Source: Flavobacterium defluvii
Lineage (GTDB): Bacteria > Bacteroidota > Bacteroidia > Flavobacteriales > Flavobacteriaceae
Length of the DNA stretch: 64,000 nucleotides
Assembly (NCBI RefSeq): GCF_900129555.1
Contig: NZ_FQWC01000008.1
Span: 1-64,000 of the forward strand
Reading direction: 5' to 3'
Position 1 is the first letter of the stretch. Each line of letters opens with the position of its first letter. Positions 25,552 to 34,663 of this stretch are shown here, piece after piece. The notes beneath the pieces were generated by a model. The model had not been told where the DNA came from. It saw only the letters and a list, made by a program, of their open reading frames with translations, and did no database searches. The translations under genes were made by a program, and so were the position numbers.

Positions 25552-26151
25552 ATGAAGAAAAAAATACTCTTATCCGTTTGGTTTACATTATTACTTTTTT
25601 CAATAGGATTTCTTTTTTGGCAGAATGAGTTCAAATATAGCCTGCCAACACCAATTCCGAAAAATTATCATGTTATAGCAATGGGGGCAAAAATTGATTT
25701 GTCTCAATGTTGTGCATATGATAATAAGCCTGTTTTTTTTCATTTTTTTAATCCGGATTGTCCGTGTTCAAGGTTCAACATTCCGCATGTGAGTAGTTTA
25801 ATAAAACAATATGGAGACAGAGTCAATTTTAAGATTGTTGTATTAAACAAAAAAAAGACTTTTTCTATAGAGGAAATTCAGGAAAAATTTGGAGCAAAAG
25901 TTCCGGTTTATTTTGATGAAGGAATTGCTGAAAAATGCGGTGTAATTTCGACCCCGCAGGCTGTTCTTTTAGATGCTGATCATAATTTATATTATCGTGG
26001 TAATTATAATAAAACAAGATATTGTACAGATACTAAAAGTAATTACGCCCAAATGGCAATTGATTCGCTGTTGAAACAAAATTTTTCGCCCTCATTTAAT
26101 GCTTTAGCTCTTCGAGCTTATGGATGTTCGTTACCAAATTGCACTAAATAA
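25552..26151 (+). CDS. Membrane-anchored thioredoxin-like protein
   Basis: This 199-residue protein has an N-terminal anchor (LLSVWFTLLLFSIGFLFW, about 6-23) and a thioredoxin-like domain facing the periplasm. The redox pair is Cys70-Pro-Cys72 in FFNPDCPCSRFN, a CxC rather than CxxC motif, with a cis-proline in GVISTPQAVLLD near 133. Extra cysteines occur at 53-54 (CC) and near the C-terminus (YGCSLPNC). Role is probably thiol-disulphide exchange; the partner is unknown. The next gene, a six-helix sensor, starts 30 bases downstream and is likely co-transcribed. Confidence 0.8.
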   Translation: MKKKILLSVWFTLLLFSIGFLFWQNEFKYSLPTPIPKNYHVIAMGAKIDLSQCCAYDNKPVFFHFFNPDCPCSRFNIPHVSSLIKQYGDRVNFKIVVLNKKKTFSIEEIQEKFGAKVPVYFDEGIAEKCGVISTPQAVLLDADHNLYYRGNYNKTRYCTDTKSNYAQMAIDSLLKQNFSPSFNALALRAYGCSLPNCTK

Positions 26152-26181
26152 AATCTATCTCTAACTTAAATTTTATAACCT

Positions 26182-27036
26182 ATGAAAACAAAAGCCAGTT
26201 TAAATGAGCAAGATTATCTGCATAGTTTTATGTCGACTATGACTCAAAAATCAGATACAATTATTAATTACGTTCTTGTGGTTTATTTTCTTCTCGGAAT
26301 CGGATTATCGTTTAAATATGATACTTTCGAAATAGGAGTAGGAGTAGGAACCTTAAACCTTTTGGCCTATTATTCTGCTAAGTTTTTTATTAAAAATTCA
26401 AAATTTTATCAATACGTTTTATCTGTGATACTGGCTATATTTATGGCGCAGTATATTTACCAGATGCATGGTTTATTCGAAATGCATTTTACTGTTTTTA
26501 TTGCCAGTACAATTTTAATTATTTACCAAAACTGGAAACTGCAGATTCCGCTAACGCTTTTAGTTATTCTGCATCACGCTGGGCTGGCTTATCTTCAAAA
26601 TTTTGTTTATAATGATGCAAACGGACTTCAGGTTTATTTTTCTCAGGTAAATTTTGATTTAGAAACGCTTATTATCCACACGGTTTTGGCGGCAGTTGTA
26701 TTCTTTATGAACGGCTATTGGGCGTATTATTTTAAAGAACACAGCCACAACCATATCTCTAAAATTTCTGATGAATATGAGCTGGAAAATATGAAACTGG
26801 CTTCTGCCAAATACAGCTCAATGTCGGCAACAAAAGAATACAATGACTTTGTACACAGAACGACTTTAGATTTAAAACTTCCGGTAAATTCTGTTTTAAA
26901 ATTAATTGATGTTTCAAAAGGACATACGGATAATGATAAGCTTTTGACTTATCTGGACATGATGCGCGAAAGTGCTAAAAAAATAGACGATCTGGTGAAT
27001 GATATTCATGTAAAATCTACTAACTCCAGACACTAA
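26182..27036 (+). CDS. Six-helix membrane sensor with degenerate HisKA helix
   Basis: This 284-residue protein has six membrane helices (about 28-184). Conserved-looking polar positions include GLFEMHFTVF (His102) and VILHHAGLAYLQ (His131-132), a pattern seen in membrane sensory domains of chemotaxis receptors and cyclases. The cytoplasmic tail resembles a HisKA dimerisation helix (NDFVHRTTLDLKLPVNSVLKLIDV, then ESAKKIDDLVNDI). The histidine expected just before Asp230 is Leu229, and there is no ATPase domain, so it cannot be an ordinary kinase. It may dimerise with, or present signals to, the PAS protein encoded next. Inference: a pseudokinase-like sensor. Confidence 0.72.
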   Translation: MKTKASLNEQDYLHSFMSTMTQKSDTIINYVLVVYFLLGIGLSFKYDTFEIGVGVGTLNLLAYYSAKFFIKNSKFYQYVLSVILAIFMAQYIYQMHGLFEMHFTVFIASTILIIYQNWKLQIPLTLLVILHHAGLAYLQNFVYNDANGLQVYFSQVNFDLETLIIHTVLAAVVFFMNGYWAYYFKEHSHNHISKISDEYELENMKLASAKYSSMSATKEYNDFVHRTTLDLKLPVNSVLKLIDVSKGHTDNDKLLTYLDMMRESAKKIDDLVNDIHVKSTNSRH

Positions 27037-27109
27037 AAGAGAATACTGCCAACTTCCAAAAACAAATTTACCCGCACATTTACCATTGTTTAATTATTTG
27101 TAGAAATAT

Positions 27110-27709
27110 ATGGATACGAGATTTACCCGCCCAACACCTTCAGACCGCGAAGTCGATTGGAATAAAAATAAAGTATTACTCAGTAAAACAGATAAAAACG
27201 GAACAATTCTGTATGCCAATGAAGATTTTATAGATGTCTCAGGATATGATGAATTTGAACTTGTAGGCCAGCCTCACAATATTGTAAGGCATCCTGATAT
27301 GCCAAAAGTGATTTTTAAATTCTTATGGGACAGTATTAAATCAAGTGAAAATATCCACGTGATTATAAAAAACATGGCAAAAACCGGCCGTTATTACTGG
27401 GTTGTAACCGATTTTAAAATTATTGCCGATGAAAATGGCGATATTGTGGGGTACTTTGGAACCAGGAAATCTGTTCCGGAGCCTATTATTACAAAATTCA
27501 TAGAGCCGTTATACAGAAAACTTTTGCAGATAGAAGAAACCAGCGGCATAATTGCTTCTGAAGAATATTTAGTCGGATTTTTAGAAGAGCGAAAAAAATC
27601 ATACATGGAATATGTAGATCATTTAATCGCAACGGGAAAAGACGATAAAAATAAAATAAGCAAAGGATTATTCAGCGGTTTATTTGATAAAAGCCCTCCA
27701 AAAAAATAA
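27110..27709 (+). CDS. Aer-like PAS domain protein
   Basis: This 199-residue protein has one PAS domain at about 20-125 close to the N-terminal domain of aerotaxis receptor Aer (GTILYANEDFIDVSGY, IVRHPDMPKVIFKFLWDSI, AKTGRYYWVVTDF, then GYFGTRKSVP). Such domains bind FAD or sense small ligands. The rest (about 130-199) is a helical region without transmitter, receiver or output domain. It starts 73 bases downstream of the six-helix sensor, which itself has a degenerate signalling helix, so the two plausibly work together. There is no sign of chemotaxis or flagellar genes nearby. Confidence 0.82.
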   Translation: MDTRFTRPTPSDREVDWNKNKVLLSKTDKNGTILYANEDFIDVSGYDEFELVGQPHNIVRHPDMPKVIFKFLWDSIKSSENIHVIIKNMAKTGRYYWVVTDFKIIADENGDIVGYFGTRKSVPEPIITKFIEPLYRKLLQIEETSGIIASEEYLVGFLEERKKSYMEYVDHLIATGKDDKNKISKGLFSGLFDKSPPKK

Positions 27710-27837
27710 TTAAGAAAAAAAATATGTACTTCATTGCATCACTATATTCGATAAAAACATTTGCCCCCCAACAAATCTAGTCACCTGAATATTCATAACT
27801 TTTTAAGAGTTAGATGCAGTGGAGTATATTTTTTTTA

Positions 27838-28003
27838 AAAGATTCTAAGGTTCTGAGGTTCTAAGATGCTAAGGTTTTATGCTATGTGAACCTTGGCTTC
27901 GCTCAGGATAATAGTTCAAACAAACTTTGCTCCTATGGGCTTGTCGATTTGAACCCAAAAGAAAAAAGCTTAGCATCTTAGAACCTTAGCATCTTAGCAA
28001 CTT
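27838..28003. repeat. TCTAAGG/CCTTAGA iterated inverted repeat
   Basis: The left arm iterates TTCTAAGGTTCTGAGGTTC and the right arm ends ATCTTAGAACCTTAGCATC, its degenerate complement. Together they form a long, imperfect hairpin between the PAS gene and the recG stop. A single similar arm occurs at 40728-40770. Confidence 0.7.
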
Positions 28004-30112
28004 TTAAGAAATATAATTCCAAATATTCTTTTTCTTAGTCAGTTCGATAAAAACAGCTTTTAGAATTGCGTGTTCGGGTTTTTGAAGAGGAGCGTCTTCT
28101 TTAAGGACTTTCATAGCGTAGTTTCGTGCCAGAGACAAAATATCACGATCGCGAACAATATCAGCAATTTGAAGATTCAAAACACCGCTTTGCTGGGTTC
28201 CCATTAAATCTCCCGGACCACGGAGTTTTAGGTCGACTTCGGCGATTTCAAAACCATCGTTGGTCTGTACCATTGTTTCCATTCTCGTTTTACTGTCAGA
28301 ACTCAATTTGTGTCCTGTCATTAAAATGCAATAACTCTGTTCGGCGCCTCGGCCTACACGTCCGCGTAACTGATGCAGTTGAGACAAACCAAAACGTTCG
28401 GCACTTTCGATAATCATAACGCTGGCATTGGGTACATTTACCCCAACTTCAATTACAGTTGTTGCTACCATGATATTGGTCTTTCCTTCAGAAAAGCGTT
28501 TCATTTCTGCATCTTTATCAGCCGGTTTCATTTTTCCGTGAACAATTGAAATTGAATATTGCGGAAGTGGAAAATCTCTCGAAATACTTTCGTAACCGTC
28601 CATCAAATCTTTATAATCCATTTTTTCAGATTCCTGAATTAACGGATATACGATATAAATTTGTCTTCCTTTAGCGATTTCATCACGCAGAAACTTCCAG
28701 ACTTTTAAGCGGTTGGTGTCGAATCGATGTACGGTTTGAATAGGCTTTCGTCCCGGCGGCAATTCATCAATAACCGAAACATCCAAATCACCATACAAAC
28801 TCATCGCCAGAGTTCGCGGAATTGGCGTTGCCGTCATAACCAAGACGTGCGGCGGAATATCATTTTTTTTCCACAATTTTGATCTTTGTTCAACTCCAAA
28901 ACGATGCTGTTCATCAATAATTGCTAAGCCTAGATTTTGGAATTTTACTTTATCTTCGAGCAATGCATGTGTTCCTATTAAAATCTGCAGATTCCCGTTT
29001 TCAAGATCTTCATGAATAATTTTTCTTTCAGAAGTTTTAGTAGAACCGGTTAATATTTTTATACTTATATTTAAAGTCTTGGCAAATTCAGATAAACCAA
29101 GAAAATGCTGATTAGCCAAAATTTCCGTCGGCGCCATTAAACAAGCCTGAAAACCATTGTCTATGGCCAAAAGCATACTCATAAAACCCACAATGGTTTT
29201 TCCCGAACCTACATCTCCTTGTAATAATCGGTTCATTTGGGCATTGCTTCCCATATCTGAACGAATTTCTTTTATTACCCTTTTTTGGGCATTTGTCAAA
29301 TCAAAAGGAAGATGATTTTGATAAAATTCATTAAAAAGTTTTCCAACTTTGGTAAAAGGATGACCTTTTATTTTATGTTTCCGAATTAAGTTTTTTGTAA
29401 TTAACTGAAGCTGAATAAAGAATAATTCTTCAAATTTTAATCGGAATTGGGCTTTCGCCAAAGCGTCGCTGCTTTTCGGAAAATGTATGTTGAATAAAGC
29501 CGCTCTTTTAGAAATCAGTTTTAATTCTTCGATTAAATAAGGCGGAAAAGTTTCTGTAAACAAAGCCTGAGTTTCTATAAACAATTGTTCCATCATTTTG
29601 TTGATGGTTCTGTTTGAAATTCCGCGGTTTGTCAACGTTTCTGTAGAAGGATAAACAGGCTGCATCGCCGAACGAAGACTTCTTTCGTGCTCGCTCAATA
29701 ATTCAATTTCGGGGTGCGCCATGCTAAACTGGCTTCCATACAGAGAACATTTTCCAAAAATAACCAACTGTTCATTAAGCTTTAAACTCTCCCGAATCCA
29801 TTTATGACCCTGAAACCAGTTCAGTTCAATCATTCCGGTTTCATCAACAAAACTGGCGACTAAACGCTTTTTGTTCTTAGCAAATTCAACTGTTTTTATG
29901 TTGATGATTTTGCCGATAATCTGAACCTCGGTTCCGGTATTTTGTAATTCGTTGATTTTATAATAACGTGTCCTGTCAATATATCGATTTGGGTAAAAAT
30001 TGACTAAATCTCCATATTTATGAATTCCTAATTCCTTACGAAGTAATTGACCACGACTCGGGCCAACACCTTTTAAGTATTCGATAGGAGTTTCAAGAAG
30101 ATTATTAGACAT
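28004..30112 (-). CDS. recG: ATP-dependent DNA helicase RecG
   Basis: This 702-residue helicase remodels stalled replication forks and Holliday junctions. It starts with the wedge domain (IEYLKGVGPSRGQLLRKELG) and an OB fold with YYKINELQNTGTEVQIIGKI. The helicase core has LLQGDVGSGKTIVG as Walker A, IIDEQHRFGVEQR as the DEQH-type Walker B, and QLRGRVGRGAEQSYCIL as motif VI. The length is typical. It is transcribed leftward, and a pair of inverted repeats flanks it on each side. Confidence 0.97.
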   Translation of the reverse strand: MSNNLLETPIEYLKGVGPSRGQLLRKELGIHKYGDLVNFYPNRYIDRTRYYKINELQNTGTEVQIIGKIINIKTVEFAKNKKRLVASFVDETGMIELNWFQGHKWIRESLKLNEQLVIFGKCSLYGSQFSMAHPEIELLSEHERSLRSAMQPVYPSTETLTNRGISNRTINKMMEQLFIETQALFTETFPPYLIEELKLISKRAALFNIHFPKSSDALAKAQFRLKFEELFFIQLQLITKNLIRKHKIKGHPFTKVGKLFNEFYQNHLPFDLTNAQKRVIKEIRSDMGSNAQMNRLLQGDVGSGKTIVGFMSMLLAIDNGFQACLMAPTEILANQHFLGLSEFAKTLNISIKILTGSTKTSERKIIHEDLENGNLQILIGTHALLEDKVKFQNLGLAIIDEQHRFGVEQRSKLWKKNDIPPHVLVMTATPIPRTLAMSLYGDLDVSVIDELPPGRKPIQTVHRFDTNRLKVWKFLRDEIAKGRQIYIVYPLIQESEKMDYKDLMDGYESISRDFPLPQYSISIVHGKMKPADKDAEMKRFSEGKTNIMVATTVIEVGVNVPNASVMIIESAERFGLSQLHQLRGRVGRGAEQSYCILMTGHKLSSDSKTRMETMVQTNDGFEIAEVDLKLRGPGDLMGTQQSGVLNLQIADIVRDRDILSLARNYAMKVLKEDAPLQKPEHAILKAVFIELTKKKNIWNYIS

Positions 30113-30119
30113 GAAGGGA

Positions 30120-30262
30120 GTTGGGATTTTAGATTTTAGATTGTTGATTTTAGATTTTTAGAGAAAAGAGTAAAGAAGAAGAAAAATAGACTATGATTAT
30201 CTCTATTCTCTTTATTCTTTAATCTATTTTCTTTCTTCTTTACTCTTTGTTCTATTAAAAAA
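30120..30262. repeat. TTTTAGATT and AGTAAAGAA iterated inverted repeats
   Basis: Immediately upstream of recG, TTTTAGATTTTAGATTGTTG runs into GAGAAAAGAGTAAAGAAGAA, whose degenerate complement TTCTTTCTTCTTTACTCTTT follows about 75 bases later. The second part is the same word family as the tandem array at 37350-37566. Confidence 0.7.
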
Positions 30263-30388
30263 GCGAAGATAAATTTTAATTGGGAAATTTGAAAGCGCGA
30301 TAGTCCTGAAAATTTTTATTACTCAGATAAGCAACCTTTTAAGAAAAAACTTATCTATTTAATTAGATAAACCTTAAAATAAACCAAA

Positions 30389-30820
30389 ATGAAAAAAATT
30401 ACCGCAGTTTTTATATTAATGTTTAGTATTCTTTCCTGTTCAAACGATGATTCCGATTCCAGAAATTATTCTGCTTATTACGGAAAATGGAAATTAACGA
30501 GTATTACAGGTTCTTTTATTCAGGCTATTTATATCGTTGGCGAACCGCAATATCAAGAGTTTTATGATTTTAAAAGAGATAATACTTTTGTAAAAACCAG
30601 AACGCAAAATGGTGTAACGACTACAGCATCAGGAACTTTTTCGATTGTAGAAATTCAGAAGAAACCTCATTTTCAGTTAACGTATGCCAGTACAAGTACC
30701 ATTATTGGCAGCTGTACCGGAAATTTGAGTGAAGAATTATTTATCAACGACGCCGGTGATCTAACCAGTACATGGCGAAACTGCGACGGTCCTGACTTGG
30801 TTTATGAAAAAACGAAATAA
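30389..30820 (+). CDS. Lipocalin-like lipoprotein
   Basis: This 143-residue protein has a type II signal peptide (KKITAVFILMFSILSC) with the lipidated Cys at residue 17, followed by an acidic linker SNDDSDS. The mature part is beta-rich (YYGKWKLTSITGSFIQ, FYDFKRDNTFVKTRT, SGTFSIVE), matching the general pattern of lipocalin-like proteins of Bacteroidota. It should sit in the inner leaflet of the outer membrane or on the surface. Ligand unknown. A rho-independent terminator follows. Confidence 0.82.
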   Translation: MKKITAVFILMFSILSCSNDDSDSRNYSAYYGKWKLTSITGSFIQAIYIVGEPQYQEFYDFKRDNTFVKTRTQNGVTTTASGTFSIVEIQKKPHFQLTYASTSTIIGSCTGNLSEELFINDAGDLTSTWRNCDGPDLVYEKTK

Positions 30821-30851
30821 TTTTTTGAATTCGCTAAACTATAAATACTTT

Positions 30852-30885
30852 AAAAACTCTGTTGAATTTTCGGCAGAGTTTTTTT
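30852..30885 (+). terminator. Terminator after lipoprotein gene
   Basis: AAAAACTCTG (30852-30861) pairs with CAGAGTTTTT (30874-30883), a 10-bp stem with a 12-base loop and a run of T's. Confidence 0.85.
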
Positions 30886-30960
30886 AGTTATTTACAGTCA
30901 GAAATATTTTAATAAATAAACATAATTATTAGATTTGTTGAAATATATGCCACTAAAAAA

Positions 30961-32727
30961 ATGAGTAAAATAGAAAAAGTTCCTTTTGAAACCCTTGAGT
31001 TTTCAGGTATTATCTTTAAAGTTATAAATCGTCACGCCGCTCACGAAATAATTGGTGAACTTACCAATTTTGACAATCAAAAAATCTACAATGTTTTTGA
31101 AGATACCTGGCGTTTTCCGGATTATGAAGAAAATCCAATTTTTCTTTTAGCAGAAGATGATGTTGAAATGGATTTATTTGAGATGGATTTCAGTACAGAA
31201 GAACATCAGGATATTTTCATTCTCGGATTTATTTTTAAAGGAAATCTTCATGTAAAAAAACTAATAAGTTCTTACGATACAGATAATTCTCCTGCTTTAA
31301 TAGTTTTAGGAGAAACATCCGCAATCAACATACATTTGTTTGGAAGTGTACATTACTTAGGCGGCGGTTTAAAATGCGATACTATTGTTGGTGAATACAA
31401 TCACGGAGAACTTTTCGTAAAAGGCGATGTTGTTTCGAGATTAATTTACAGCGATGATATGCCGATGCATTTTGAACGTTTTACAGATATTCAGGCGATC
31501 ATTAATGTAAACAGACCAGATGTGATGATTTGCAGTAACGTTAGTGATGCCGACGGAAATCTTTTAACTTTTGAAAATTACTTTCCTTCAACCAATAATT
31601 TATCTGATATTGTTGATGATTCGTTTATTGAATATACAAAGTATGGCACTGAAATATTAGGAAATGATTATCTGGATGCTTTCAAAAAAGGACTTTCTAT
31701 TCTTGATCACGATAAAAAAGATAAATATATGTATGCTGATTTTCGAAATCAGTTTATAAATATGATTGAAGAATTGTCTAAAAATGAAGAATTTTTAAGC
31801 GAAGGAAAAATCATCAGAAATATTGGAAATACATTATACCAATTTCTTCCTTTTGAATATGAAGGCAAAAAATACAGTCAGATTTCAGAAGAAATAGGAA
31901 ATGGTTTCAATATCAGAATGCGTGCTTTATGGTGTCATGATGATGAAGAAATCACACTTGTTCTGGAATACCTTTATGATGACGGAAATCCAAAATTTCA
32001 GTGGGCAAATAATGAAACCGCACCAGGAATTGAGATGTTCTGCGTAAAATGTACAGCAGTAAATGCCTTTGAAATGCTTACGGCAGAAGTTGTTGAAGAA
32101 GACGAAGAAGAAGATGAAAGAGAGTATCAGGAATATAGCAACACTTTTTCTTTAGAAGAATATTCGGTTCAGTTTGGCGGTTATGCTTTACCGGAAGATT
32201 TGGTGAAATTATATGAATTTGATCAAAAATACGGATCAGATACATATTCAGAATGTTTTGGATTATTGGTGTGGAATGATAAAACAGGTATAAAAACCTG
32301 GTCTGAAAAAGAAGAGTTTTATAATAGTTTTATTGAATTTGCCGGAGCAAATGGTTCAGGAAGTTCGTATGCTTACTGGCTTATTGATAAAGATTTGAAT
32401 AACTGCCCGATAGTTGTTTTTGGAGATGAAGGCGGAATTCATGTTGTGGCAGAAAATACCCGAAAACTAATTCATTTATTGACTTTTGATACAGAAATTT
32501 CAGTTGATTTCGATAAAGCATATTTCTATAAAGATGAAGAATATTATTCTGAAAGCGAAAATAAAGAAGAGTTTCAGGAATGGGTTAAAAATGAATTCAA
32601 TTTAAACGCAATAGAATCTGATGAAGAAGCTGACGAAATTGTAGACGAAGCAAAAGCAAAGTATAAAAAACAGCTTAATGATTTCCTGACCAGGTTTGAT
32701 ATTGAAATTGGTGAAGATGATGAATAG
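30961..32727 (+). CDS. Large acidic protein with SMI1/KNR4-like C-terminal part
   Basis: This 588-residue protein is very acidic. The N-terminal 200 residues include IFILGFIFKGNLHVKKLISSYD, SAINIHLFGSVHYLGGG and YNHGELFVKGDVVSRLIYSD. This repeated G-N/D-L pattern looks like a beta-solenoid. The region about 390-520 (VQFGGYALPEDLVKLYEF, then GLLVWNDKTGI, PIVVFGDEGGIHVVA) resembles SMI1/KNR4 (SUKH) proteins, many of which are immunity proteins. No toxin gene is adjacent, so an immunity role is only possible. An acidic run EEDEEEDERE sits at the junction. Confidence 0.68.
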   Translation: MSKIEKVPFETLEFSGIIFKVINRHAAHEIIGELTNFDNQKIYNVFEDTWRFPDYEENPIFLLAEDDVEMDLFEMDFSTEEHQDIFILGFIFKGNLHVKKLISSYDTDNSPALIVLGETSAINIHLFGSVHYLGGGLKCDTIVGEYNHGELFVKGDVVSRLIYSDDMPMHFERFTDIQAIINVNRPDVMICSNVSDADGNLLTFENYFPSTNNLSDIVDDSFIEYTKYGTEILGNDYLDAFKKGLSILDHDKKDKYMYADFRNQFINMIEELSKNEEFLSEGKIIRNIGNTLYQFLPFEYEGKKYSQISEEIGNGFNIRMRALWCHDDEEITLVLEYLYDDGNPKFQWANNETAPGIEMFCVKCTAVNAFEMLTAEVVEEDEEEDEREYQEYSNTFSLEEYSVQFGGYALPEDLVKLYEFDQKYGSDTYSECFGLLVWNDKTGIKTWSEKEEFYNSFIEFAGANGSGSSYAYWLIDKDLNNCPIVVFGDEGGIHVVAENTRKLIHLLTFDTEISVDFDKAYFYKDEEYYSESENKEEFQEWVKNEFNLNAIESDEEADEIVDEAKAKYKKQLNDFLTRFDIEIGEDDE

Positions 32728-32770
32728 TTTTTAAAACTATACTTAGCTATCTTTGAATAAAATTAAAAAA

Positions 32771-33310
32771 ATGGCAACACATTTAGCACTTTTACGCGGA
32801 ATTAACGTTTCCGGACACAACATGATTAAAATGGAAGCTTTGAAAGCAATGCTGGAAAATCTTGGTTTTAAAAATGTTCGAACCTATCTGCAATCAGGAA
32901 ATGTTTTTGTAGACAGTGAAGATGATGCTGCTAAAGTTGGTTTTGTAATTAAACAGGAAATTTTTAAGGTTTTTGGACATGAAGTTCCTGCAATTGTTAT
33001 TTCAAAAAAAGATTTAGAATTAAGCCTTTCCAACAATCCTTTTTTAAAAGAAAAAGATATTGACATTAAAAAACTATATGTAGTTTTTATGGCTATGGCT
33101 TTGAAAAAAGAAAGTATTCATGATCTCAAAATCAGTCAGTTTAAACCAGATGAAGCTGTTATAGACGAAAACAGGATTTTTATAAAATATGCTGTTGGTG
33201 CAGGAAAAACCAGACTTGAACTTAAATATATCGAGAAAAAACTCAATGCGATTGGAACAATGCGAAACCTGAATACGGTTACAAATTTGTTGAAAATGTA
33301 TGAAGAATAA
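32771..33310 (+). CDS. DUF1697 family protein
   Basis: This 179-residue protein begins MATHLALLRGINVSGHNMIKM, the conserved opening of DUF1697, followed by LGFKNVRTYLQSGNVFV and a later YVVFMAMALKKES. ATG 32771 is preferred over the upstream TTG at 32753 because the family starts here. The function is not known; the protein is small, soluble and stand-alone. Its stop codon directly abuts the stop of the convergent metalloprotease-like gene (33310/33311). Confidence 0.9.
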   Translation: MATHLALLRGINVSGHNMIKMEALKAMLENLGFKNVRTYLQSGNVFVDSEDDAAKVGFVIKQEIFKVFGHEVPAIVISKKDLELSLSNNPFLKEKDIDIKKLYVVFMAMALKKESIHDLKISQFKPDEAVIDENRIFIKYAVGAGKTRLELKYIEKKLNAIGTMRNLNTVTNLLKMYEE

Positions 33311-33814
33311 CTAATCCCGAAGCCATTTTTGCATTGCTGGAAAAGCGGCTTTTCCTTCTTTTTCGGCACGTTCATTTCCAAGACATAAGCCCATCCATTC
33401 CAAAAGCGGCAATCCCAAATAATTTTGACTGCTAAAATTCGAAATCAACCATTCTGAATCGTTTTTATAACCATTAGGATGAAATACAAATTCTAGAGGC
33501 AGTTCTAAATGATTTGCAGCGGCAAATGACCATAAAATAGCTGCGATTTCTTCTCCCTGAGTAGGCCATTCAGGCGATATTTTATCAGTACCTACTAATT
33601 TTCTTTCTGCAGAAGTAGTAACAGCCAGATGCCCAGCTTCATGAAGTATATCACCAGGATAGAGTAATTTATCATAATCGATATAAATACAATTAGAACC
33701 CAAGTCTAATCCGGGTAAAAAAGTGTCGCCCAATTCTTTTTCAATAACTGTAATACCTATTTCATCTAAAAAGCGAAGAACTAGTTTTACATCTGTAGTT
33801 TCTTTTAATGACAT
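33311..33814 (-). CDS. Putative HExxH metalloprotease-like protein
   Basis: This 167-residue protein contains HEAGH at residues 58-62 (DILHEAGHLAVTTSAE), a match to the zinc-binding HExxH motif. The third ligand cannot be assigned, though a Glu such as in EWPTQGEEIAAILW (about 82-95) is a candidate. There is no signal peptide, so it is cytoplasmic. The family is a Bacteroidota hypothetical that I do not name. It overlaps neither neighbour and lies 23 bases from the ATP pyrophosphatase gene, so it may be in one unit with it. Confidence 0.65.
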   Translation of the reverse strand: MSLKETTDVKLVLRFLDEIGITVIEKELGDTFLPGLDLGSNCIYIDYDKLLYPGDILHEAGHLAVTTSAERKLVGTDKISPEWPTQGEEIAAILWSFAAANHLELPLEFVFHPNGYKNDSEWLISNFSSQNYLGLPLLEWMGLCLGNERAEKEGKAAFPAMQKWLRD

Positions 33815-33837
33815 GTTTTTATTTTATAATCAGTAAA

Positions 33838-34575
33838 TTAAACAAGATCACAATACCAAAATCCATAATCAAAAGCATCAGAAGAATTTGTGTCACAAGC
33901 AGTATTTGACGAATTTTGATTTGTTGGTTTTTCATATTTGCGATACACAATTTCGCCAATTTCAAAATTTATTGGTTTAGAGAATATCGGCCCGTCAAAA
34001 GTAAAAGTATGAAATTCGCCGTTTTCACCGCAGACATCTACATTTTCAGGCAAATCATCTATAAAATTTTGATCGATAATTCGCCCTACAAAACTTTTAT
34101 CCAAATATCTTTCGTTTACACAAACCACTATGGTTTTAAAACCAAGTGAAATAAATTCCTGAATTAAATCCAGAGATGGAATTTTCCAAATTGGAAAAAC
34201 ACCTTCAAAACCTATTTTTGCCAATTGTTCTTCGCGATATTTACGCAAATCTTCCAGAAAAATATCTCCAAAAACAGAATATTTAATTCCTTGTTCTTTC
34301 AGTTCAGTCAAGGTCTCCATCATTACATTTTCATAAACTTCCATGGTTGGCATTTCCGGAACCTGCATAATTTTTAAAGGAATTCCAATGTTTTCTGCTT
34401 GTGCCTTAAGTAATTCAACACGAACACCATGCATAGAAATTCTTTGATATTGCTGGTTTACGCTTGTAAGCAGGCATTCAATTTTATAATCTGGATTTTG
34501 TAGTATTTTGTATAAGGTTAAAGCAGAATCTTTTCCGCTGCTCCAGTTAAATAAGGCTTTTTTTGGTGTAGACAC
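33838..34575 (-). CDS. Dph6-like ATP pyrophosphatase
   Basis: This 245-residue protein belongs to the adenine nucleotide alpha-hydrolase (PP-loop) superfamily, diphthine-ammonia ligase/MJ0570-related group. The PP-loop SSGKDSALTLY starts near residue 12. GVRVELLKAQAENIGIPL and VFGDIFLEDLRKYREEQL are the family blocks, and GENGEFHTFTFDGPIF is the hallmark E-GE-HTF region. Bacteria lack diphthamide, so the substrate is unknown. The C-terminal 25 residues (NQNSSNTACDTNSSDAF) are an unusual Asn/Ser-rich tail. Confidence 0.88.
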   Translation of the reverse strand: MSTPKKALFNWSSGKDSALTLYKILQNPDYKIECLLTSVNQQYQRISMHGVRVELLKAQAENIGIPLKIMQVPEMPTMEVYENVMMETLTELKEQGIKYSVFGDIFLEDLRKYREEQLAKIGFEGVFPIWKIPSLDLIQEFISLGFKTIVVCVNERYLDKSFVGRIIDQNFIDDLPENVDVCGENGEFHTFTFDGPIFSKPINFEIGEIVYRKYEKPTNQNSSNTACDTNSSDAFDYGFWYCDLV

Positions 34576-34636
34576 GTTTATTTATTTTTGTGTGGTAAAC
34601 TTACAAATTTCATTCGATTTGTTGTTGAAACCTTTG

Positions 34637-34644
34637 TAACTTTG
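34637..34644 (+). promoter_or_regulatory. -7 box upstream of the RAYT gene
   Basis: TAACTTTG fits TAnnTTTG, 20 bases before the RAYT ATG. Upstream TTTG at about 34618-34621 is a bit too close (15 bases) for an ideal -33 box. Confidence 0.4.
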
Positions 34645-34663
34645 GATTCTTATACGCCAGATA

